Shown one piece after another: positions 13,647 through 24,000 of a stretch of DNA of 64,000 nt; within the stretch, counting starts at the first letter, position 1; each line of letters begins with the position of its first letter. The DNA is from Opisthorchis felineus (taxonomy: Eukaryota; Platyhelminthes; Trematoda; Opisthorchiida; Opisthorchiidae). Position numbers and translations under genes: made by a program. The notes beneath the pieces were generated by a model that was given only the letters and a program-made list of their open reading frames with translations, was not told where the DNA came from and made no database searches. Location of the stretch: contig SJOL01001303.1 of the NCBI GenBank assembly GCA_004794785.1, positions 1-64,000 on the forward strand. Direction: 5' to 3'.

Positions 13647-15772
13647 CAAATATTTCGCTAAAACATATGTACATTCAGAAGTATCACTTCAGTAAATGGC
13701 ACATGATCATGAAAGATGATAAACTATCACGTATAAGAACACTCAATTTCGGAAAATTATACAAAAAAGCGCCAAAACCGGCAGAGTCAAACTGTGCGGA
13801 AAGCTCTATACAACGGAAAATTCATTGGAGAGTAAAGCACTGCCCCAACGGAACCGAGAAACGGGTCATCCTGGGGGAAGTCAAAATACGTTTGCAGAAG
13901 TTACAGGTAACGACTGTGCTAACAGCCAACACGAGCAGGAGAATTCTTGATGCTAAAATCGCACGGAATCAAACAGGTTCCAAGCGCCAGGCAGTAAGCT
14001 TGCCACCGCGAGGACTAACGTAAGGAAGCATCAAAAATGCCTTGAACCGGGTACTACATGCAGCATGAACAACCGTCGGAGGTAGGTCATTCTATGCACC
14101 AACTACCCTAAATGAGAAAGACTTGCTTAGTAAGGCCGTACGCTCCGTGCTTGAAAATCTTACCATGTCACCGGCGTGTGTTAATTAGACCAACGGTGAA
14201 AAACGTGTTGGCCAAACCTTGTTCAAACAGGGCGTAAGCAAGTATTAGGTCTCCTCAGAGGTGACAATACTCCAGGGGAAGTAGGCCAAGCACCACGAGA
14301 CGAGCTTCATAATCAACGGATTTAGGGCCGGCAACCATTTTTGTAGCAGGTCGTTGGGCACGCTTAGCGAGAGTTACGTCTTTCTTGCGTTCTGAGTAGA
14401 CAACCTGGTTGGTCTATTCAAGAACTTGTCTGATGAAGGCCCCCAGGGTATCTAGACGTCCACGCGAGTAATATGGGGAAGGTGCGCCGAATCATCCGTA
14501 GAACGACGAATGCTGGTTTTTCATGGTGAAGCGAGAGGGACATGTTTGAAGGGAGTCAGATACCCAAATTCTCTTTGGTATGCATCCACGTATTGTCTGA
14601 TCCGTTCGCAAAATGCGCGACAAACGCATTCCCTAGGTCTTCTCCAACTATCGTATGGAAGCCCTTTTTGTCATTCAGGGGAAAGTGCCAGTCCACCAAC
14701 CTCTGCATTGCAACGTCTACAATTAGTTGGATGGCACTAGTATTTGAACCCCAAGGTTCCAAGTCGTCCAAAAAAAGTAGAGATGGGCTTGAAAAAAAGG
14801 TGGAAGATCGTTGGCGTAGATCAGAAACAGGGGTAATCCCAAAACAGAGCCTTGAGGAACTCCAAAAGAGACCGACGCCGAAGAAGAGTAGGTCGAGACC
14901 ACTTTCACTCGGAATGTTCCGTCTGACTAAAATGCCTTAATCCAGCGCAGACTTATCCTTGAATCCCGTGAGACTAGAGTTTGTGGAGCAGCGCGACGTG
15001 TTTGACTCAGAAGTCGAAAAATATGACATCCGAAATGAGCTTTTCGTCTTTGGCTTGGGTTAAGCTTCACATAGATACGAACATGTTCGTCACGCAAGAA
15101 TGGTTTGGGAGAGATTCATGTTGCGCTGGGCATATCAAGTTTTCGGTAGTGAGGTGATTTAAGATGGCCCAATTCAGAATGCCTTCCAACACCTTGCATG
15201 ATATGCCAGTGAGGTTAGTAGACCTGTAGCTGTCGGGCGTAGTCGGTCACCAGTTTTGTAGATTGGCGTAACAATAGCTTCCTTCGAAGTAGGGTGATTT
15301 GCGCCTTTTAATGTAGCAGCGATTCGCTTTCTTAAAGCTCGTTTCCGTTTTTTCTCTCAATTACGGTCGGCTTATTATCTGATAACTGATTTCAGATTTA
15401 GTTGCCAGCCTTCCTTGGCCTGCAATTTCTTATCAACTCTGCCCGTTTTCAAGGTTCTTTACACCAGAACCAGACCAGGCGGTACGTTTGAAATTAGTTT
15501 CCTCTTCGCACGTGCAGTTTTATTAATCTATTTACAGGGTTAGCACGTGCCGTCATATTGAATTTTTCACTGTAATATTACCTGTGCGTGGAAAACTGTC
15601 GCAGTAATCCCCATTTCTACGGTGCGCTCACTTTCAATCATGGGCCAGTTTATAGCAAGCTGCTCCTCTCTACAGCTATCGGTGGACCACAAAAGATGTG
15701 GACGAAATGAATGTCCGTCAAATGCAGTGTCGTGCCTGCCAGGCCTGTTGGCATTTAAAAATATACGAGTTT
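13647..15772 (-). repeat. Left arm of a 2.1 kb inverted repeat
   Basis: This segment is the reverse complement of 18,945-21,067. Paired coordinates add to 34,716 over almost the whole length, so there are only small indels near the two ends. Translated frames inside the arms are identical or differ by single residues, for example isoleucine versus methionine in the 132-codon antisense frame. The spacer is 15,773-18,944. Homology stops abruptly on both sides: inside at the aaactcg boundary, outside at the caaatat boundary. The content is the 3' part of the LINE described at 17,590-20,700, reversed. Confidence 0.9.
14026..15336 (-). pseudogene. LINE reverse transcriptase remnant (left-arm copy)
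   Basis: Reverse complement of the plus-strand reverse transcriptase remnant at 19,380-20,690. The best-preserved piece is motif [21 protein letters not shown], at about 14,805-14,870. The piece with the catalytic Asp-Asp (DDLEPWG) follows in another frame at 14,556-14,771. The catalytic core is spread over several frames with in-frame stops, so no protein can be made. The same breaks are present in the right-arm copy. Confidence 0.8.
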
Positions 15773-17589
15773 GCAAAACCATATGATGAGCCGCTTATCT
15801 ACCTCTTATTACCCGTTTGTCTGCGCCAGCCGCCTATACCTTGATGGTGCGCTGCAATTTACAGCAAACAACACAGCCGTCACAAACAAAACCATGACTT
15901 TCATCCTGCATAAGAGAGACCAATACGAATGATCCGTTTTATTCGGCATGCCCCAGAAAAAGCTGTTACCTCTTTCCAAAGCTCTGGGAGATGCAAACAC
16001 GAAGAAAAATATGGCCTATATTAAAGTCGATACCAAGCGTTCCTCACTACTCGAGTACTCAACGCTATCCACCCCCCATCCATTGGCTGCAGAGTAGGCT
16101 ATTCAGCTCTCTGATGCTGCAGTCATGTCCGCCACGGCGTCTCTGGGAGGACAGGAGCATAAAAGATAGCCCGTTGCTCATTTGGCGGTCGTTCTCCAGA
16201 ACCAGGATGCCCACAAATGTGGCACACTCGCTCCTTGTTGGGTTCGTCACAAAGCCTGAGAATGAATATTTTCACGAGGAGTTGCTACGCGGAAAGCGAA
16301 GCAAGCGAACATTTGTGGCCCGGTTTTGACTCCTCCAGAGGGCAATCCTCGTATAATCTATTGATATTCGTGTGGATCTTGAAATGCTGACATTCCGCGA
16401 TAACATCCTCTGTACGGCAGTTGGCGAGAAAAAGGTGACCAAATGACCAAGTGTCTTGGAGGGGTGCGCGTAACAAACTTTCGCTTTGCGAGTGTTCAGG
16501 CGACCGTATGGCTAACCAGATGGTAGTTGTAGACCTATGTACTCTTAAAAACACGTAGACGCAACCCGCCTCGACCCCAGATTGCAGTTTCTACTCCACC
16601 GCCGCAGGCCTCTCGGCTGACAACAAAGGTGACGTCCGTGGGGAGGCAAACCACGCATTAGCGCAGCATCAAACGTATGTGAAATTATAACCGCTTATTT
16701 CCAAATCGGAAAACAAAGGCGCAGTGGTGAAATCTACACCCAATTTATAAGTTACAAGCTGGATTTGGTCAGCTTTGCGGAAGGAAGCAGCGAGGTCTAC
16801 TGTGAGCTCAACCACAAAGTTGACCTGAACGTCTGCTGTGAGGGCCCCACAACCAGGGAGAAGCGACATTGCTTGCGTCCAGCCCCACTCCCTGTAAAGC
16901 AGCCTCACCAATCGTGTACACAGTCGTCGCTCACGACCATGATAGCCAAAGCAACAAACCCGACAGCAGTGTACTGAAAATGCACACATACATCGAGTTA
17001 GCCAAGCTAATCGGGACGACCTGGGAGTCCAACCAACACAGAAGAAAAGCGACTGAAGTCAAATAAGCCATCGAAAGTCCCATCGAAATGCTGTTGGCTA
17101 TATTCAAGGTGCGCTCCTCTGTAAAACGCGCCTCTTGAGAGTGCTACCAATAGGATTACTTCTTGGTGGTGCCATACAACGCGCAAGCGACCTGGCGGGG
17201 CTTCACATAGTAACTGTACCGTCACACCGCGTAAAAAATCCCAGTAAATCAAAAGCATGCATGTTCACCACAATTCTGTAAACGACAACAAATTCAGATA
17301 GCTAAAAGATGGTATTGCACGGGCTACAAGTGGAGGCCACAGAGATTTTCAGCCGCGAGGGGAAGAGCTGCTTTTTTAGGGGCAAAAGCCTCGCGCAAAC
17401 CAGACTCTCGGAGGGCGAAACCCTTTGAAACGGAGGGCATTCCCCGGAAAACCAAAGCAGGAGGCCAACAAGTACGATGCACAGGCCTTTTTGAGCCTTG
17501 GACTCAAACCCAGCGTACGGCTATTAGGTCTGCCAACCTCTCTGGTAGAACACCTCTCAGCCCCCGCCTTCGGATGCAGCAGAGGTAGT
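15773..17589 (+). other. Inverted-repeat spacer, possible LINE 5' region
   Basis: This lies just upstream of the LINE endonuclease remnant. Plus-strand frames at 15,991-16,329, 16,330-16,560 (with one stop) and 16,765-16,977 look coding-like and could be a decayed first ORF of the same LINE. I see no zinc-knuckle, RRM or esterase motif that would prove it. The left inverted-repeat arm does not extend into this region. Confidence 0.35.
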
Positions 17590-18230
17590 GGTGAAGAGCT
17601 TATCCACAAACTGCCTCACCTTGTCAACAAATTTCGAGATATTAAACAGTTAGGTTGCCTTAAACAGCTGTCCATAATCGCACCAAAAGAGACCTGACTC
17701 ACACCAGATGCCCTGACGCGGAGATCTTGATAGCCGGCTGCTTCATTTTCCGAGCTGACTCGAAACGGTGTAGGGCAGATAGGGTTGCCTTGTACTTACA
17801 CCTGGCCAAACCCATCTTGATTGCCGTCTTTGATAACACTCCTGCGCCTTTTTGTGATGTACTGTGGTTTCAAATCCCACTGCTTTGGACCCATTCTCTT
17901 CCTCTCGACGTGGTCTACCGTTGCCCCTCGAGTATATCGGAAGATAACCAGTTCCTCATAGAAACCCTTCAGCAACACCTATCTAGCTACCACTCAACAC
18001 ACCACTTGATGATGGGTGATTTTACCGTTCCAGAGGACTCCTGGATGGAAGCCCAGCGCACCAGGTCTAGTGGACACTGCTTTGGCACTGACCGAAGTCG
18101 TTCAACAGAACACTTGGACTCCACACGTCACAGCACCCACCAGATACTCTGCAGGCCAACTGCCATTCCTGCTGAATTCGGCTATCATCAACGAAAGTCA
18201 CTTCGTTGATCAAGTGTAACTGAAGTTCTA
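17590..18230 (+). pseudogene. LINE apurinic-like endonuclease domain remnant
   Basis: Recognised from the exonuclease-endonuclease-phosphatase signature of non-LTR elements. An NKF-type segment (LVNKFRDIKQL) is followed by a TET-type motif that now reads Glu-Thr-stop near 17,695, where such elements normally have tryptophan. Then come FRAD near 17,752, GVVYR-like DVVYRCPSSISEDNQF near 17,910-17,955, and the catalytic GDFN motif changed to GDFT near 18,018. The frame shifts shortly after this, and the continuation (VVQQNTW..H.TAPTR) is read at 18,080-18,219. In a live element this domain nicks the target DNA. Here it is inactive. Confidence 0.8.
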
Positions 18231-18944
18231 CTGGGACAAAGGGAAAACTTTGTGCTGACCTTTGGTCTCATCTGCCACTGGGCCGGATATCCGGGGGCTC
18301 AGACGTGGATTGGGAACTTCGGCCGTGCAGACATGCAAGAAATGGGTAGCTTCCTTGATCACTTATGAATAAGACCAGCGTCAGTTGAGGAGTTAAAGAG
18401 AACCAATGTCCTAAAAATTCATGAGGCTGACGCACTGTTTTTTCTATAAAAACTAGCGCGCAGTATGACGGAAAAAAGCAACCTACATGGAATCGGCGCC
18501 TTCCGGAAAAGGGGTCCCTGCCGTTTTTTCAAAATATAGATACAAGTGGAACAGAAGACAGGCTTGCACTTCGTAAGATACAGCACAACTGTAGACCAGA
18601 AATCCACCAGTGGATTCCTGGACCTTGCCCGGAAAAAAAACAAAAATGTGCTATTTACGTAAATGAGACACCAACATAAGTAAACCGACCTAAGGGACAG
18701 AAACGAGCAACCAGCAAATGACCCAATCGAGATAGTTTAAGTCTCCAGAGAACAATATACAGGTCTGTACTCTGCCCGATCATCACATGCGAGTTTGTCA
18801 AGACGCAACGAGGGGGGGCCACGAACTAACCTAGTATCCACTTAGGAGAATTCGTCAACTGTTGCACAAGGCAACCCCCTTTAGCGCGTTGGGGCCAGAG
18901 GAGGTCCATACAAGAATCCCGAAGAAAATTTCGCTCAAATTGGT

Positions 18945-21067
18945 AAACTCGTATATTTTAAATACCAAAAGGTCTGGCAGGCACGACACTGCATTTGACG
19001 GACATTCATTTCGTCCACATCTTTTGTGGTCCACCGATAGCTGTAGAGAGGAGCAGCTTGCTATAAACTGGCCCATGATTGAAAGTGAGCGCACCGTAGA
19101 AATGGGGATTACTGCGACAGTTTTCCACGCACAGGTAATATTACAGTGAAAAATTCAATATGACGGCACGTGCTAACCCTGTAAATAGATTAATAAAACT
19201 GCACGTGCGAAGAGGAAACTAATTTCAAACGTACCGCCTGGTCTAGTTCTGGTGTAAAGAACCTTGAAAACGGGCAGAGTTGATAAGAAATTGCAGGCCA
19301 AGGAAGGCTGGCAACTAAATCTGAAATCAGTTATCAGATAATAAGCCGACCGTAATTGAGAGAAAAAACGGAAACGAGCTTTAAGAAAGCGAATCGCTGC
19401 TACATTAAAAGGCGCAAATCACCCTACTTCGAAGGAAGCTATTGTTACGCCAATCTACAAAACTGGTGACCGACTACGCCCGACAGCTACAGGTCTACTA
19501 ACCTCACTGGCATATCATGCAAGGTGTTGGAAGGCATTCTGAATTGGGCCATCTTAAATCACCTCACTACCGAAAACTTGATATGCCCAGCGCAACATGA
19601 ATCTCTCCCAAACCATTCTTGCGTGACGAACATGTTCGTATCTATGTGAAGCTTAACCCAAGCCAAAGACGAAAAGCTCATTTCGGATGTCATATTTTTC
19701 GACTTCTGAGTCAAACACGTCGCGCTGCTCCACAAACTCTAGTCTCACGGGATTCAAGGATAAGTCTGCGCTGGATTAAGGCATTTTAATCAGACGGAAC
19801 ATTCCGAGTGAAAGTGGTCTCGACCTACTCTTCTTCGGCGCCGGTCTCTTTTGGAGTTCCTCAAGGCTCTGTTTTGGGATTACCCCTGTTTCTGATCTAC
19901 GCCAACGATCTTCCACCTTTTTTTCAAGCCCATCTCTACTTTTTTTGGACGACTTGGAACCTTGGGGTTCAAATACTAGTGCCATCCAACTAATTGTAGA
20001 CGTTGCAATGCAGAGGTTGGTGGACTGGCACTTCCCCCTGAATGACAAAAAGGGCTTCCATACGATAGTTGGAGAAGACCTAGGGAATGCGTTTGTCGCG
20101 CATTTTGCGAACGGATCAGACAATACGTGGATGCATACCAAAGAGAATTTGGGCATCTGACTCCCTTCAAACATGTCCTTCTCGCTTCACCATGAAAAAC
20201 CAGCATTCGTCGTTCTACGGATGATTCGGCGCACCTTCCCCATATTACTCGCGTGGACGTCTAGATACCCTGGGGGCCTTCATCAGACAAGTTCTTGAAT
20301 AGACCAACCAGGTTGTCTACTCAGAACGCAAGAAAGACGTAACTCTCGCTAAGCGTGCCCAACGACCTGCTACAAAAATGGTTGCCGGCCCTAAATCCGT
20401 TGATTATGAAGCTCGTCTCGTGGTGCTTGGCCTACTTCCCCTGGAGTATTGTCACCTCTGAGGAGACCTAATACTTGCTTACGCCCTGTTTGAACAAGGT
20501 TTGGCCAACACGTTTTTCACCGTTGGTCTAATTAACACACGCCGGTGACATGGTAAGATTTTCAAGCACGGAGCGTACGGCCTTACTAAGCAAGTCTTTC
20601 TCATTTAGGGTAGTTGGTGCATAGAATGACCTACCTCCGACGGTTGTTCATGCTGCATGTAGTACCCGGTTCAAGGCATTTTTGATGCTTCCTTACGTTA
20701 GTCCTCGCGGTGGCAAGCTTACTGCCTGGCGCTTGGAACCTGTTTGATTCCGTGCGATTTTAGCATCAAGAATTCTCCTGCTCGTGTTGGCTGTTAGCAC
20801 AGTCGTTACCTGTAACTTCTGCAAACGTATTTTGACTTCCCCCAGGATGGCCCGTTTCTCGGTTCCGTTGGGGTTGTGCTTTACTCTCCAATGAATGTTC
20901 CGTTGTATAGAGCTTTCCGCACAGTTTGACTCTGCCGGTTTTGGCGCTTTTTTGTATAATTTTCCGAAATTGAGTGTTCTTATACGTGATAGTTTATCAT
21001 CTTTCATGATCATGTGCCATTTACTGAAGTGAAACTTCTGAATGTATATGTTTTAGCGAAATATTTG
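18945..21067 (+). repeat. Right arm of a 2.1 kb inverted repeat
   Basis: Partner of 13,647-15,772. It carries the 3' part of the LINE in the plus orientation, continuous with the endonuclease part in the spacer. This arm therefore looks like the original, and the left arm like the derived inverted copy. Confidence 0.9.
19380..20690 (+). pseudogene. LINE reverse transcriptase and C-terminal region (right-arm copy)
   Basis: Reading through frameshifts, the region shows a VTPIYKTGDRLRP segment near 19,445, a motif A remnant FFDF followed by a stop near 19,705, and motif [21 protein letters not shown] near 19,850-19,910. Motif C is FLDD/DDLEPWG near 19,945. The C-terminal part ([18 protein letters not shown] near 20,395-20,450, then ALFEQGLANTFFTVG near 20,485-20,530) is the stretch that follows the polymerase in CR1-like elements. 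At least four frame changes or stops rule out function. Confidence 0.8.
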
Positions 21068-24000
21068 GAGTTTTAGCAGGTGCCCCTTTAGAGTTACTGG
21101 CGTCTTGCTTTCGGTTAATGTAGCAACATATTTCATTAGTAGTTTGTTTTCAATGCTGTCCAGAAAATTCACGAGCTCGCTTGTTTTTATCCATGCGGTC
21201 TATACGGGTGGCAAGTTCTGTGCGGCGGTTCACGATCGGCGTAGACGTAGTGAAGGTAATGGATTTTAGTTATATACAATTGGTTCCGAAACTGTTGTGT
21301 CGAAAAAAGTTTCGTGCGCACAGTATTGTACTTCGCTACATTTATGGTCGAATAGAAAACCGCCTTCTCCTGTCTTGCTTTTGTCGGAATTTGTTAAATT
21401 AAACTCCGTCCTTAATTTATGGCTTGCATTCAATTTAACAGTTGCAGTGCTGTGACGTAGCAAGTTGTGATTGGCTTCAAACATCGTCGCTGAGAAATTG
21501 GCGGCCCTCCGGTTTTCATCCTTCACGTCACTTGAGAAGGCGATAAATGAATGTATGAGGGATAATTATGCCATATTCTTGCGTGCAACATGTGATAGAA
21601 GCACCAGCGCTAGTTTGTGGGTGCAGTACAAATGCGGCAGATGGCCAGCGATTTAAACGGAAAGTCGAGGCATCCGAAGAATCTAGTAAGTTGGGCACAC
21701 TTGATAAAAACTGGCGGTACACCAAGCACCCGTTACCCAGTGCTGTTTTGTATGGAGAGACACGGAAACCATGTCTCAGTTCCCTCTTATTATCTTGTGC
21801 ACAATGACAAAGTGATCTTTTTTTGTGCGATCCACTTCCTGTAAATTGACGGCTAACCGAAGAAGAGTTAGGCACTTGCAGAGCCCTGCTAAAGTACGGT
21901 GCGCCGTCGTGTGGAATGCAGCGGTTTGTGGCCGATGAATTTGGCAGGGTCCATACCATCAGACATATACAACTACCGCCGGAAGCTTCTGCCGGCTCTG
22001 CTGAGTGGGTGACGGATAAATGGGTTATACCTTGGTAGATGATGTCTTCCTTCCCGACTAACCTTCATGAGTCCGGAAGGGTGCTTGTGTTGCAATCGGG
22101 GAAGGTCGCCGAAGCTACATATGCTGAACCAGATGGCAGCAGGGAGCGCAATTTTGACGCTTCCCCGATGTAGTAAATTTTGACGGTACACCCGGACCAA
22201 CTGATTTAGGTGTGTATGAAGTGCTGGCTTCACAGAGTTGGTACTGCTTTCACTTTATCAACCGCCTGCCTCAGTGATAGTTCGATAATCTAACTTGTAG
22301 TCCCCCTCGTTTCCGGATGTCAGTAGCTCACTGGACACTGCGCACCAAGAGTTGTGCACCCTTCCTGTCAAGACATGTGTAACAATCGAAAAGCCCAATG
22401 AAATCCAACATTTCATCTCTGCCAAGTTGGACCAGTTACTTTTCCCAGTCGGGATGGATGGGCGCATGTTAGTCGTGAACGTCAGCTGGTTTCGCATTTC
22501 TGTGTTGTGCAGGCAACGGCAGCCTCTTTTTGTAATTTAAATTAAGAGTTACAGGTTTCTCCATCAGTTAGGGTGAGAATCTGTATTTGGCGTTATGATG
22601 AGCAGCTCACCATGTACGTCTCTAGACGCAGACTATCTGGCAACTCTGCGAGGCCGGCTATGGAAAGCCTGTTAAATTGCACCATCTGCAGTGAAGAACT
22701 CTCCTGCCAGTAAACAGGGCCTGAATACTTCCGTGGTGATATCAGGCAGTGCACCAGGAGACTCAACCTACGGACATAGGCCATCATCATCCGCAAGCTT
22801 TTCGTTTGTCAAACCCGAATTTATTGAAGGTTTCTGTCACGATGATAACTCGGGGTAGCGATTCCCCAGGTACGATAACACAGGATTCGGCATCCGTCGA
22901 GCAGAAGATACAAGACAAAATTTGGTTACAGGAGTAATACCTCCACATGACGGGTACATTGTAGGCTCTGGAAAGTTCCACAAACTATTAAAGCCGAAGA
23001 ACTACCCGCAACTTCCGTCCAATGTAAGCGATTCACATTCTACCGCAAGTCGCTATCCCATTCCACTAGACGCTGTTTCCCAGCTCGGGGGAACTGTTGA
23101 CCTTGAAGATTCACTCACTTAAACAAATCTACCATGCACAGAATTTGCAGAAGAACGCATTACACATAAGCATTCTCAACCATGAATTGGAATGTAGAAA
23201 CGCCGTAGTTTCCGAGACATCGTTTCTATTCGAGGGATACCGGCAGGCTTCATTTGCAACCTATATGGGTGGGCTAACTATGGGAGAGTAGGAAGCCCAT
23301 TGTGGTTAGGATTTGCCGATAGTCTCATGGTGCGTCTAGAAAACGCCAAATGTTTTGAGCTGACCCAGGTGATAGAGCCACACGGCCGTTGCTGAATCAG
23401 CGGGAAAGGTAGATGGGCTGCATGAATGCTGTCATAAGGAAATTGGTTCCGCAGTCTACCATAAATCTAAAGATATGCACCCTCGTTACAAAACGAAAAT
23501 ATTGATTACGTGTGACCTCACTGCAGTAAAGAACCCAGATATCCACGGCGTTCAGCAGAGCAGGTTTCTAAGACTACTCACTATGTCTCTTCAGCTGTAA
23601 AAACGCCACTACCAGGACCTAACATTAATAAATCCAATACTCACGTTCCCCCTCGCATACCCACCATCTTTATTGCACTAGTAGAGGCAAATAAATGGAA
23701 GGAACTGACCAAAGGATAATCCCCAGGGTTTTCGAACACATTTTCAAAGGTCATGTGCTACGGGCCTGAGTACCAGCAAGTGCGATTGAGCTCCGTCTGC
23801 GGGACTGCATTCTATGCACGGAGCGTAAAGCCCCGTGTCAACACGAACCGATACAACGCAACTTCCTGAATACTTGCAACTTCCTGAATCTGCATTCACG
23901 TGAAAGATTAAACAAAATATGTAAACAACCGATGGACATCTTGCCTGACAATGCCTGTGTTTTTCCCACCTCAGTGGGGCGAGTGCCTCCTAACTGAAAT

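Larger units (their letters stand above)
17590..20700 (+). mobile_element. CR1/Jockey-like non-LTR retrotransposon (decayed)
   Basis: Plus-strand order is apurinic endonuclease (about 17,590-18,230), a linker (18,230-19,380), reverse transcriptase (about 19,380-20,200) and the C-terminal region (to about 20,690). This is the order of a CR1/Jockey-superfamily ORF2. Stops and frameshifts occur throughout, so the copy is dead. The 5' limit is uncertain and may reach about 15,980. The 3' limit lies between the last recognisable coding sequence near 20,690 and the end of the inverted repeat at 21,067. The 3' two-thirds is duplicated in reverse at 13,647-15,772. Confidence 0.75.

Noticed and set aside
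13391..14023. 210-codon plus-strand open frame, the longest in the window
   Set aside because: Two thirds lie in the inverted-repeat arm, antisense to the LINE C-terminal and 3' region; the remainder has no motif. Best explained as chance openness.
14542..14940. 132-codon open frame, repeated at 19,776-20,174 on the other strand
   Set aside because: It is the antisense shadow of the LINE reverse transcriptase motifs B and C; its repetition only reflects the inverted repeat.
21528..21959. 143-codon minus-strand open frame
   Set aside because: No domain, no splice context, overlapping open frames on the plus strand; not enough to call a gene.
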